A stretch of 64,000 bases of DNA from Batillaria attramentaria (Eukaryota > Mollusca > Gastropoda > Batillariidae), in NCBI GenBank assembly GCA_018292915.2, contig JACVVK020000323.1:398501-462500 (forward strand), written 5' to 3'. The notes under the pieces are model-generated. The model saw nothing but the letters and a program-made list of their open reading frames with translations. It made no database searches and was not told the DNA's origin. Shown piece by piece: positions 12,421 to 23,826 of the stretch. The position numbers and the translations under genes were made by a program. Positions within the stretch are counted from its first letter, which is position 1; each line of letters begins with the position of its first letter.

Positions 12421-13560
12421 ATCGGACAGCAGTAAGTGTTTCTCCACTATGGTGTAATTTCGTTCTGCCATATCATCTCGGGTCTGCGATGGGAAACCGA
12501 AAACCAGTGTCGGAAGTCGCAGTCAGTAGAAGCACTGCTACGGGTGCTTGTCGCTACACTAAACAAACTGATCCTGTGCAGTAGTACGTGGCCATACCTA
12601 CCACTTCTGTTGCATTTCTGTTCTGTCTTCCAATACTGAAGTACGTGGTGTTCTTTCACTTTTCTTTCACTGCCAAGCAGACGGAAAATTTGCCGCACTG
12701 AGATGATGAATACTGACTTTCGTGGCTTCTTCGCCGGATGTACGGTCTTGCGCAAGGGAAACCACTCTTCTCCATGCCAACGGACTAACAACCGTTGATG
12801 AAAACGACCACGCATCACCTACCACTCTCAAATACTAGTGTAGTCGTGAATGAATGTTTTCCAATGCATTTCATGTGTCATTTGTGTTGCAGTACTGAAT
12901 GTTGAATGACTGAGTTGTAAATAATTTTCATCTCGGTTTTGGAAGCCTAGACAAGACGATTTACGTGCGTTTGCCTCTTACCTGTTTTTCGATCAGCTGA
13001 CTCGATCCGTCGCGCTCAGTTTCAGTGGCGCCGGACTTTTTGGCGATCCGGTATTCTTCTTTCGTTTTGAGATCACAGTGTTTGCGTCGCCACTGAAATG
13101 CCCAGACACACTCTGTCACCACTGGGCCAGCCCCTCAGCGCTAGAGTCTCTGTGTCGACTCTCAGTCAGTGTCAGCTGACAGCAGAAGCTCAGTAATAGG
13201 ACCTACCCATTTTCTTTGCAATTCTGCGTCTCAGTCGAGGGAACCCCGGAACCGCCAACACACCACACGCTTCACAAGATGGCATCTTGCCTCTGTCCCC
13301 AAATCACCTTGGTGATTTTTAGAAATACATGATTTCTTTTTCAAAAGAGCTTTTCAGCTGAGCTGTCGAGTCGGGAACCAATGTATTATAATTAGGCTAG
13401 CAGACGACGTTTTGCTGGTGCAACTTTTCGTCCCACGAAAATACTAGTGTGTTTTGAGGCAATCTACAGTGATCAGATGACAGAGCGTGGTCCCTTCTTT
13501 CTGTTCAGATGCAAAATTTTGGGAAATTCGATAAAAAAAATTAGTATGGTCGGGATCTTT
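12421..13560. other. Unassigned; GC-richer, possible regulatory segment
   Basis: Two overlapping open frames at 12436-12818 lack recognisable domains. A palindrome CAAGATGGCATCTTG (13276-13290) containing a YY1-like core sits at the right end. No supported gene. Confidence 0.25.
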
Positions 13561-15406
13561 AAAAATAAAATGAAGTTTGGAGAAACAACTTTGTAGGACG
13601 GGGCCGTTCCTCCTTGTTTTTGTTTTTTTAAGTTGTTTCTCTATTGAGAAACAACTTTATGAGACGGGGCAGATTTTGCTACGCGCAGCAGCAAGTTTCA
13701 GTGATACAAAACAAGACTGTGACGTTTCTCCACACAATACTTACTTTCACGCACACAGTGACGTAACGAAATCTGCGTCATAGACACCTTACGTGCACAC
13801 TTTGCTGCTGCGTTCTTTTTGGCGCGAATGACGTGTGTGTGTGTGTGTGTGTGTGTGGACAAATGTAATGATGGCTATCTCCTAAACCACCTCGATGGAG
13901 GCCTTTTTACTTTGAGATAAAATGGGAAATCACCTTATCCAGAGCTACCTTTCACGATTTTTAGCCTGCCGCATTTTCAGAAGAGTTATCGCCAATTTTA
14001 AAAAATCGGTCATGTTACGAATTTTTTCGAAAAAGTTGTTCAAATTCCTTCATTTTCTAGACTTTGGAAGTTCACCCAATCACACTGCCTTGATTAGTGC
14101 TACAGCTCTGTAGCTCTGACTGGTTTTGTGTAAAAAAAATATTTCCGAGGTAGGGGTGGTTTGCACATAAGATCAAATATCTATGAAAAGACTACTGCAA
14201 ATTACTTATCATCCCGGCGTTTTTGTCTAGTGTGACAACTGCACATATGACAGGAACTACTGCACTATTATATCTTTAGCATTTAGAATAACTGAACTTT
14301 TAGATAAACATAACTTTTTCAAGTTTCTGCGAGAAGCACCGGTCAAAAGAGTTCCAAATTTTTGATTTCATAAGTACAATCCAAGGTATTCTAGTCCATG
14401 TTTCACCAGCCCTCTAGATCTTCCAGATTTTATGTAAAAATTAGTTCAGCCAGGGAAGTCACAAAAGCAACAGGGAAATCACAAAATATGCACAAGCATC
14501 ATCTGTCATACCACCAGTGTGAAGCTGACGTCAAACGCTTAGTTCACAGACAAAATAAGCAAGTATCGTCACTGCCTCCGACATTTCACCAGCCCTCTAG
14601 ATCTTCCAGATTTCATGTGAAAAATAATTCAGTCGGGGAAGCCACAAAGCCAACAGGGAAATCACAAGACATAAACAAACTTCCTCAGACGATGGCAGTG
14701 CTAGAGGCTGACGTGAAAATGTTTAGTTCACGGAATTGACGTCATCTCTCTGTCTGTGTATGACGACCTGCCTGAGGCTGACGTCAAATGTTTAGTTCAC
14801 GGAACTGACGTCTCTCTCTCTCTCTCTCTCTCTCTGGGAAGCCAGGGTGGCCGAATGGTAGAGCGTTGGACTTTCAAAGCTCGGGTCGAGAGTTCGAATC
14901 CCGGCTGGGGCCAAATGTTTGTGCTGGCCTTTCTCTCGTTGCCCCGTCTTAGAAAGCACCCTTACGTGGTGGAAAAGGACGTTAAACTCCTAAACACCCA
15001 CCCACCCACTCTCTCTCTCTCTCTCTCGTCTGTCTCTCTCTCTCCCCCCACCCGGCCCCACCCCCAGTCACGTGACTAATCGGTCGAGGTCGTAGAGGAT
15101 CTAGTGTCATTGGTAGAACTTGGAGAGGGGAGAACCGGCAACAATAACAACAAAACAGACAAAATAAAATGAAATTTGGAGAAACAACTTTGTAGGACGG
15201 GGCCGTTCCTCCTTGTTTTCTTTACAGAGAAACATTTTTATATAGGATGGGGCAGATTTCGCTGCAAGTTTCAGTGATACAAAAGAAGACTTTGAAGTTT
15301 CTCCAGACAATACATACTTTCACGCACAAAGTGACGTAACGAAATCTGCGTCATAGACACTTACGTGCACGCTATGCTGCTGCGTTCTTTCTGGCGGGAG
15401 TTGTGA

Positions 15407-15437
<31 letters not shown>

Positions 15438-15440
15438 ACA
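13560..15440 (+). repeat. A/B repeat cluster, left arm
   Basis: A unit end (AACTTTGTAGGACGGGGCCG) at 13588 and again at 15187 brackets a 1.6-kb unit made of family A (reversed) and family B. Family B (about 14060-15217) has two tandem 180-bp subunits around CCTCTAGATCTTCCAGATTT, several TGACGTCA/TGACGT motifs, a CT repeat, and a SINE copy. The reverse complement recurs at 17790-18785 and 18786-19943. Confidence 0.8.
14838..15005 (+). mobile_element. tRNA-derived SINE
   Basis: Box A-like GGTGGCCGAATGGTAGAGCG and box B GAGTTCGAATCCCGG sit about 35 nt apart, followed by a tRNA-unrelated body with GCTGGCCTTTCTCTCGTTGC and GTGGTGGAAAAGGACGTTAA, ending in a CACCCACCCACC tail. The head derives from a tRNA gene but lacks a matched acceptor stem, so it is not a tRNA gene. 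It sits inside repeat B and is copied with it. Confidence 0.8.
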
Positions 15441-16440
15441 GTCAGGCCGAAACATCGTATGCAGTTTTCAATGTCTTTGAAGACTCGGAAAACGTGTCAA
15501 CAGAATAGGTTACCACTGACCTGAACCGTTTTTCGCGATACATAAATATTCCATCTCAAGCAAGAGTGTAGTCTTTCCTTCTTTTCTAAATGAACAGCAG
15601 ATAATATACTTACCACTGCTGAAACAACTTCAGCTTTCGCATTCTTCGTGTAGATGCGGAACCCATGGCAGATGGGAGTATCGTGTGACTGCATGTGCAT
15701 TCGGTTTGTCACCAGTCTTCAGGATGTCTGTAGATCAGTTTCTCACAGGTTGTCCACCAAATCGGTCTGCGTTCGGGGATAGTCATTTTCCTTGATCTTG
15801 TGTCAGTTTTACATCCGAAATCGCATGTGCAACAAGACAGGGCAGGCTGATGACAACTACAGAGAAGGGCGCGAAGCGAAAGGGATTCCCTCGATACCGA
15901 AGAGCCCGGATGGATGAATATAAAATAAATAATGATGATATTACCTAAAATCCTCGGATGGGATAAAGGAATCCCCCGGATGGGATACTTTGATACAGTG
16001 ATCGCGCTAGGCATTTTCCAAACCGGTACGACGTCACAGTAAACAAACCTACTCGCACGCGAACCGGTAGGCCAGTCACGGAAACCAGTAACTAATTTTG
16101 CCACCGAAAATCTGCCGACGAATGCAGTGATAAGTTAATTGCTAACTGTAACTGTTACGGTGTTTGTCAATTAATTAAATGACAGGCGTCACACAGTCAC
16201 TACTACATCTCGGCACGTCTCTCTCTCTCTCTTTCTCTGACTCAGACATTTTTCTCTCTCTTTTCCTTTATTTTTGAAACCAGTCAAACAAAATAAGCTA
16301 CCGGCTACTGATTTTCCAACCAATATTTTCCTTTTCAAACCAGTATTTCACCGGTAATTACCAGTTAAATCCATCCCTGTAAACACCACGGGACTGAAGC
16401 GAGGAGCACCTTGCAACAAAAACATTCATTCATTCAGACC
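15441..16440. other. Spacer of the palindrome-like cluster; no gene seen
   Basis: Starts just after a TG tract. Open frames on the minus strand (15709-16104) show nothing recognisable. A CT-rich run lies at 16218-16262. Confidence 0.3.
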
Positions 16441-16479
16441 ATTCCAATTACGTACAACTGTATCACCTCCTCCTGTCCT

Positions 16480-16740
16480 CCACATGTCTTCTTTGCTTCA
16501 GCTTTACACTCCATCTAGACAACTTCGTTCTGCTGCTGACACTCGGAAACTCCGTGTCCCTCATGTCAAGACAAGACCTTTGGTCAGCGTAGTTATTCAT
16601 ACCACGGTCCGACTTGTTGGAATAATCTCCAAGTTTCGACCAGATATGCAGGCACAAAAGTATCTTTCAAAACAAATTTGAAAACCCACCTCTTCACAGC
16701 CTGCAACCAATAACTGTTGCCACATCATCATCTTGCTGGT

Positions 16741-16787
<47 letters not shown>

Positions 16788-16800
16788 GCCGGAGGCAGCC
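16480..16800 (+). pseudogene. LINE 3' end fragment
   Basis: The frame starts with LQLYTPSRQLRSAADTRKLR and, after a frameshift, continues with a Trp-containing YHGPTCWNNLP and FKTNLKTHLF. This is the C-terminus of a Jockey/CR1-type LINE, the same kind as at 33.9-36.2 kb. A TG repeat follows (16743-16785), and the 3' tail resumes at 17712 after an inserted element. Confidence 0.7.
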
Positions 16801-16836
16801 CGTGTATGATGCTGCACATCATGTGTTTTTAGTTAA

Positions 16837-17618
16837 AGGACCCCAACAGGCTTTTTTTGGTGTAAAAACGCGTTTATTTGCGTTTTGGCGTGACTTAGGT
16901 TTAACCAGACATATGCATGCCGTAGGATATTGTTTTCTCACCTTCCCTCACAGTGTTTAGTTTATGTCGGAACCGTTTTCGGTCATAATCCGACGAATTT
17001 CATGGCTGAAGCAAAGCGTTTTCGCGTTCCGATCTGACGGCCATGGTATCTCGAACGACCCGCGAGACTTCGGAAGTGGTGAAATCTGGGTAAAAATTCC
17101 GATGACGTCAGAAGCAGTATTCATGCCGCGAACAGAGAACATCGTGCGGACCCGGCTTCCACAGTTTCTTCGTATTTGGGTCCAGCCGATTCATTTTTAC
17201 AGCCCATTCCTGCTTGAGCCTTGAGTCCGATGGAAAATAATGAAAACTCAAGTCTGAGTCCTTTTTTTGCACTTCCGAACATTCGGCAGCAGCGCACTCT
17301 TTCGGCATGATGTCGCGAGCACGCGCGCATCCACGGCTGCAGCAAAAACGCTGACGGCGAACGTTGCTACACTGTACTTTCGTTTCTGCATCCTCCTTGT
17401 GACGTCACAGCCAAGGGCTGGCCGGCGCGGGGAATTTGAAGTCTCGCGTAGCAGACGAATTTGGCCGATTTTTGAGCATGCATTTTGTGTAAAATTAGAC
17501 TGATGCAACACAAAACCTGAGATTTACCGATCGGTTTTTGCATCTTTATATGCTTACCTATATCATTAAATCACCCCAACTGCTTTATCTAACCTTAAAA
17601 AAAGCCTGTTGGGGTCCT
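16837..17618. mobile_element. TTAA-flanked TIR element carrying a THAP zinc finger
   Basis: TIR AGGACCCCAACAGGC at left, exact complement at right, immediately flanked by TTAA on both sides (16833-16836 and 17619-17622). 782 bp. It is inserted in the 3' tail of a LINE. TTAA target duplication is typical of piggyBac-like elements, but the coding remnant is a THAP domain, as in P-element-like transposases. Confidence 0.75.
17108..17308 (-). CDS. THAP-type zinc-finger fragment
   Basis: ATG start at 17308. MPKECAAAECSEVQ gives the first Cys pair (C5, C10). FHYFPSD, W35 in LKQEWAVK, and LCSRH (C59, H62) complete the C2CH pattern Cx4C...CxxH with the invariant Trp and Pro. The reading frame ends four residues after the His, so the C-terminal part of the domain and all of any transposase are absent or in another exon. 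THAP domains bind DNA and occur in P-element transposases and their domesticated relatives. Confidence 0.65.
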   Translation of the reverse strand: MPKECAAAECSEVQKKDSDLSFHYFPSDSRLKQEWAVKMNRLDPNTKKLWKPGPHDVLCSRHEYCF

Positions 17619-17652
17619 TTAAATGTATATGTGGAGGCATGTTGTGTGTGTT

Positions 17653-17711
<59 letters not shown>

Positions 17712-17712
<1 letters not shown>

Positions 17713-17789
17713 GATTGTAAGGCGCCCTGAGCTCCCGCGAGAGGGAGGGAGTCTCTTAAGTACCCATTTTATTATTATTATTTAAATAA
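17712..17789 (+). mobile_element. LINE 3' tail
   Basis: AAGGCGCCCTGAGCTCCCGC and a run of ATT triplets are typical of the 3' end of this LINE type. Preceded by a long TG tract. Confidence 0.5.
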
Positions 17790-18007
17790 AAACAAGGAGG
17801 AACGGCCCCGTCCTACAAAGTTGTTTCTCCAAACTTCATTTTATTTTGTCTGTTTTGTTGTTATTGTTGCCGGTTCTCCCCTCTCCAAGTTCTACCAATG
17901 ACACTAGATCCTCTACGACCTCGACCGATTAGCCACGTGACTGGGGGTGGGGCCGGATGGGGGAAGAAGGGAGAGAGAGAGAGAGAGAGAGAGGCAGAGA
18001 GAGAGGG

Positions 18008-18178
18008 TGGGTGGGTGGGTGTTTAGGAGTTTAACGTCCTTTTCCCCCCACATAAGGGTGATATCAAAGACGGGGTAACGAGAAAAAGGCCAGCACAAAT
18101 ATTTGGCCCCAGTGGCCGGGATTCGATTTCTCGGCCCAAGCACTGAAAGTCCAACGCTCTACCATTCGGCCACCCTGG
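18008..18178 (-). mobile_element. tRNA-derived SINE, inside repeat B
   Basis: Reverse-strand copy of the SINE at 14838. Box A (CCGAATGGTAGAGCG) is kept, box B is altered (GAAATCGAATCCCGG). Copied with repeat B. Confidence 0.7.
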
Positions 18179-19005
18179 CTCCCCAGAGAGAGAGAGAGAG
18201 AGAGAGAGAGAGGTCAGTTCCGTGAACTAAACATTTGACGTCAGCCTCAGGCAGGTCGTCATACAGAGAGAGAGAGATGACGTCAATTCCGTGAAGTAAA
18301 CCTTTGACGTCAGCCTCTAGCACTGAGATCGTCTGAGGATTCATGTCTTGTGATTTCCCTGTTGGCTTTGTGACTTCTCCGACTGAATTATTTTTCACAT
18401 GAAATCTGGAAGATCTAGAGGGCTGATGAAATGTCGGAAGCAGTGACGATACTTGCAGATTTTGTCTGTGAACCAAACATTTGACGTCAGCCTCACGCTG
18501 CTCGTCTGACAGATGATACTTCTACATATCTTGTGATTTCCTTGTTGCTTTTGTGACTTCCGTGACTGAATTAATTTTTACATAAATTCTGGAAGATCTA
18601 GAGAGCTGATGAAACGTGGACTTAAGTGCCTTGGATTGTACTTACGAAATTGCAAAATTGGAACATTTTTGACCGGCGCTTCTCGCAGAAACGTGAAAAA
18701 TGTGTTTATCTAAAAGCTCTGCTATTCTTAATACTAAAGCTATAATAGTGCAGTAGTTCATGTCATATGTGCAGTTGGCACAAGTGACAAACAAGGAGGA
18801 ACGGCCCCGTCCTACAAAGTTGTTTCTCCAAATTTCATTTTATTTTGTCTGTTTTGTTGTTATTGTTGCCGGTTCTCCCCTCTCCAAGTTCTACCAATGA
18901 CACTAGATCCTCTACGACCTCGACCGATTAGTCACGTGACTGGGGGTGGGGCCGGGTGGGGGGAGAGAGAGACAGACAGACAGAGAGAGAGAGAGAGAGT
19001 GGGTG

Positions 19006-19172
19006 GGTGGGTGGGTGTTTAGGAGTTTAACGTCCTTTTCCACCACGTAAGGGTGATATCAAAGACGGGGCAACGAGAGAAAGGCCAGCACAAATATTTG
19101 GCCCAAGCCGGGATTCGAACGCTCGACCCGAGCATTGAAAGTCCAACGCTCTACCATTCGGCCACCCTGGCT
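19006..19172 (-). mobile_element. tRNA-derived SINE, inside repeat B
   Basis: Reverse-strand copy with box A and box B (GTTCGAATCCCGG) both intact, at the same place in repeat B as at 14838. Confidence 0.75.
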
Positions 19173-19176
19173 CCCC

Positions 19177-19209
<33 letters not shown>

Positions 19210-19943
19210 CGTCAGTTCCGTGAACTAAACATTTGACGTCAGCCTCAGGAAGGTCGTCATACACAGACAGAGAGATGACGTCAATTCCGCGAACTAAACA
19301 TTTTGACGTCAGCCTCTAGCACTGCGATTGTCTGAGGAAGCTTGTTTATGTCTTGTGATTTCCCTGTTGGCTTTGTGGCTTCCCCGACTGAATTATTTTT
19401 CACATGAAATCTGGAAGATCTAGACGGCTGGTGAAATGTCGGAGGCAGTGACGATACTTGCTTATTTTGTCTGTGAACTAAGCGTTTGACGTCAGCTTCA
19501 CACTGGTGGTATGACAGATGATGCTTGTGCATGTCTTGTAATTTCCCTGTTGCTTTTGTGACTTCCCTGGCTGAATTAATTTTTACATAAAATCTGGAAG
19601 ATCTAGAGGGCTGGTGAAACATGGACTAGAATACCTTGGATTGTACTTATGAAATCGAACATTTGGAACTCTTTTTGACCGGTGCTTCTCGCAGAAACTT
19701 GAAAAAGTTATGTTTATCTAAAAGTTCAGTTATTCTAAATGCTAAAGATATAATAGTGCAGTAGTTCCTGTCATATGTGCAGTTGTCACACTAGACAAAA
19801 ACGCCGGGATGATAAGTAATTTGCAGTAGTCTTTTCATAGATATTTGATCTTATGTGCAAACCACCCCTACCTCGGAAATATTTTTTTTACACAAAACCA
19901 GTCAGAGCTACTGTGCTGTAGCACGAATACAGGCAGTGTGATT

Positions 19944-21877
19944 TAGTCCGAGCGACACTCCTTACGGTCATGCACCACCCTGCTCTGAATCATATATGAG
20001 ATATTTTTGCAGATTTGTGAAGGTCCGTCACGTCTCTTCAGATATCCGTCGGGTGCCAGACTGGAAAGGTTGGGCAAATTTTGTAATTCCAGAAAATAGA
20101 ATTAGCCCGGAGCCCGCCTTCTGGCAAGGAAGACAATGTATGTCAAAAGACAGGTCTACTTTTGCACGGGGAACATTGATTGCGTCAGAAAATGTTTTAC
20201 TGTGCTACTGACGTCAGAGCTTTGCACACTCTTTCCCCGCCGTCTTTAAAGTGGACTCGCCCGGAAAAATCCGATTCGAAGAGGGCAAGTGAAAAGAAAA
20301 TGCAATGAGTCTGTGTACGGCAGGGGTACACAATGTCGATCGCAAATGAATGATATTTAGATTCAGCTTCTGTCAGACAAGACAGCGAGAAACATCATGT
20401 TCTTTTAACAAAAAGAAGTTATTGTTTTTCATATTTGCAAGAATACAACGCGTGTTATTATTTTTTGGGGGTGGCGGTCATGTTGAATTTCAGCCTCTCT
20501 TTCAAAATGCGAAACAATAACAGTCTGGCACTCTTCGGAATCAGAATCAGCACACTTTTCGCACAAAGAAACCACAGGAAAATCTCGTGTTTTTTCCGAA
20601 AAGACGTTCTTGCTTTTCATATATTCGGCAAAACAATTAATGCAATGCAGCTTCTTTTTAGGCATTTGTGAATTTCAGCATCTTTTTCAAAATTTTCATC
20701 ATTTACAGTATGTAACTCATCAGAATCGGAATCATCACCCATTTTTCATACAAAAACCGCGGAAATATCACGTTTCTTTCAGAAAATGAATTATTGGTTT
20801 TCATTTATGCGGCAAAACTACGCGTTTTATGATGTTGGGCGGCCATTTTGTATTTCAGCCTCTTTCAAAAATGTTTACAATATTTGCAGTTTGGCACTCA
20901 TCAGAATCGGATTCTGTATCCTTTTATCTCATATACACCACTTTAAACACTCGTTTCTGTCAAAGAATAAATTCTTGATTTTCATTTTTTGCGGACAAGC
21001 AACGCGTTTACAGTTTTTGGCGTCCGTTTCGATTTTCAGCCTCTATTTCAAAATGCTAAACTTTACTGTCTGGCACTCGTCGGATTCGGAATCAGCATCC
21101 TTTTTTCATGTGAAAACCTGTTAAAAACTTCGTTTCTTTTGAATAATAAGTTGTACAATTTTCATTATGCGGCAAAACAACGCGTTTTAAGGTTTGGGCG
21201 GCCATTTTGAATTTTAGCATCTCCTTCGAAATGCGTAACATTTACAGTCTGGCACTCGTCGGATTCGGATTCAGCACCCTTTTCTCACACGGAAACCACT
21301 CAAAATCTCTGGTTTTTGGCGAAAAGTTAGTTACTGTACCTCATGTAGGCGGTAAAAAGAAGCAATGTAAGTTTCTTGTCGGCCATGTTGAATTTCAGCC
21401 TCGCTTTGAAACCCGTCAACAGTTACAGTCTTGCACTCGTCGGATTTGGAATTAGCATGCTCTTTCATGTAACAACCACTGAAAAATGTCGTTTCTTTCC
21501 AAAAATAAGTCACACATTTTGATATGTACGGCAATACAATGCTTTTCAGGGTTTTTTAAACGGCCGTTTAGTATTTCAGGCTTTCTTTCAAAATGTTCAA
21601 CATGTACACTCTGGCACTCGTCGGATTCGGAATCAGCACCCTTTCTTTTCATTGAAATCACTGATAAAAAGTTCTTGCGTACATATGTGCGACAAAACAA
21701 AAGCATTTTAAGGCTCTTTGGCGGCCATTTTGATTTTCAGCCTCTCTTTCAAATTGCCCAATATTTACCTTCTGGCACTCGACGGATTCGGAATCAGCAC
21801 CACGTTTTCATCTAGAAACCACCAAAAAATCCCATATATGATTCAAAACAAGGTATCATGGTCTGTCGCTCGGACTA
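19944..21877. mobile_element. 1.93-kb TIR transposon nested in repeat A/B
   Basis: 14-bp perfect TIR TAGTCCGAGCGACA at left and TGTCGCTCGGACTA at right, flanked by a 3-bp duplication ATT. The uninterrupted site (CACCCAATCACACTGCC) exists in the left arm at 14070. It has no transposase ORF. A 3-bp duplication with a short TIR resembles Harbinger-type elements but the class is not certain. Confidence 0.82.
20440..21810 (+). repeat. Eight tandem repeats of about 180 bp inside the nested transposon
   Basis: Each unit has a CTGGCACTCGTCGGATTCGG-type block (near 20525, 20715, 20895, 21070, 21250, 21434, 21614, 21775), a GCGGCCATTTTGAATTTCAG block and a CGTTTCTTT block. Divergence between units is considerable. 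Confidence 0.75.
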
Positions 21878-22101
21878 ATTGGGTGAACTTCCAAAGTCTA
21901 AAAAATGAAGGAATTTGAACAACTTTTTCGAAAAAATTCGTAACATGACCGATTTTTTTTAAATCGCCGATAACTCTTCTGAAAATGCGGCAGGCTAAAA
22001 ATCGTGAAAGGTAGCTCTGGAGAAGGTGATTTCCCATTTTATCTCAAAGTAAAAAGGCCTCCATCGAGGTGGTTTAGGAGATAGCCATCATTACATCCGT
22101 C

Positions 22102-22133
<32 letters not shown>

Positions 22134-22820
22134 TCACAACTCCCGCCAAAAAGAACGCAGCAGCATAGTGTGCACGTGAAGTGTATGACGCAGGTTTCGT
22201 TACGTCACTATGTGCGTGAAAGTATGTATTGTGTGGAGAAACGTCACAGTCTTGTTTTGTATCACTGAAACTTGCTGCTGCGCGCAGCAAAATCTGCCGC
22301 GTCTCATAAAGTTGTTTCTCTATAGAGAAACAGGTTAAAAAACCGGAATGATGAGTAATTTGAAGGAGTCTTTTCATAGATATTTGGCATTTTATGCAAA
22401 CCACCCCTACCTCGGAAATATTTTTCTTACACAAAACCTGTTGGAGCTACAGAGCTGTGCTACGAAAACAGGCAGTATAATTGGATGATCTTCCCAATTT
22501 CAGAAAATGAAGCCATTTGAACATTTTTTGCGAAAAAATTCGTAACATGACCGATTTTTTAAAATCGGCGATAACTCTTCTGAAAATGCAGTAGGCTAAA
22601 AATCGTGAAAGGTAGGTCTGGAGAAGGTGAATTCCCATTTTATCTCAAAGTAAAAAGGCCTCCAACGAGGTGGTTTAGGAGATAGCCATCATTACATCCG
22701 TCCACACACACACACACACACAGACACACACACGTATCACTGAAACTTGCTGCTGCGCGTAGCAAAATCTGCCCCGTCTCATAAAGTTGTTTCTCTATAG
22801 AGAAACAACTTTAGAACGGC

Positions 22821-23421
22821 ACGCTTTTGTCCGTAAACAAAGGTATTTTCTGAAAGCTGACACACTGCTGAATCTGATGAGATGGTCGTTTTTGACGTAC
22901 TTTGACCTTTTTTGACCGTGACAGTTCAGCTTTATAAATAATAGTAGAGAACAACTGTCAGAGAATTAGCTTTGTAGAAGATCATTTGACCCCTCCCCCT
23001 ATTTCACAGGGAGGGTAAGACAATGCACGGCAAAGTAAAGGGGCGGGGCTTTGGCTTCGGGGCTTGCCGAGTGGTGTCGTCTATTGGAAAAAGGAGCATT
23101 TTTTAGAATCACGTATATTTTAGATTGTTTCTCTATAGAGAGATAACTTTACAGGATGGGGCAAATTTCGCATGACATTCACTTGCCTTTTTTCCCTCAG
23201 ATGAAAGATAGAACTCAAATAATTTAAATTCAAAGTCAAAATACTTTATTGTCTGTTTGCTGTTACATTAAAAAAAGACAAAAATAATATACACTGACTC
23301 ATTAATATTAATATATGAGTAAAACAGAATTAAACATTAAGATCAAACAAACTTCACAATCTACTAAAAACCAATAATCATGCAATCAAAATTTGGAATT
23401 GCTCTATCAAGAAAACAAATC

Positions 23422-23497
<76 letters not shown>

Positions 23498-23826
23498 TGT
23501 TACGAGCGTGGCTGTGCCTTTTGTTTGTATTTTGTTTGTATGCTGTATGATAACAGCTGTAATGTTGTTTTGTAGCTTTAGTGAGACAGAGAAGTTGCCG
23601 CGTTTAGTTCATATTGTGTTTTAGTAATGTAAATCTGTTTCCCGTCACCCAAAAGTTTCTATTGTTATCACGAGTATTTAAGAAGTGGTGACCTTGTTTT
23701 TGACTGTAGCCTATTTTGCCTCGGGCGGCGGTATGCACTTACGGCCTAGAGCTGAGTCGCTCGGAAATTTCGTGCAAAGCGCTTTGTTGAAGTTTGTTCT
23801 GACTTGTTTCCAATTAGAAAGTGTTA
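22821..23826. other. Noncoding; long TG tract
   Basis: Includes a further GTTTCTCTATAGAGAGATAA palindrome near 23130 (family A end) and a TG microsatellite at 23425-23498. No gene seen. Confidence 0.35.

Larger units (their letters stand above)
17790..22820 (-). repeat. A/B repeat cluster, right arm (reverse orientation)
   Basis: Two family-B copies in tandem (17790-18785 and 18786-19943), then family A (21890-22320), a short B piece (22330-22440), and a second family A (22480-22815). Together with 13560-15440 this makes a large imperfect inverted repeat around a spacer of about 2.3 kb. B copies on the two arms look nearly identical by eye. Confidence 0.75.

Noticed and set aside
14838..14915. 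A tRNA gene
   Set aside because: Box A and box B are present but there is no matched acceptor stem or clear anticodon arm. The sequence continues into a repeated body found many times in the window, so it is a SINE.
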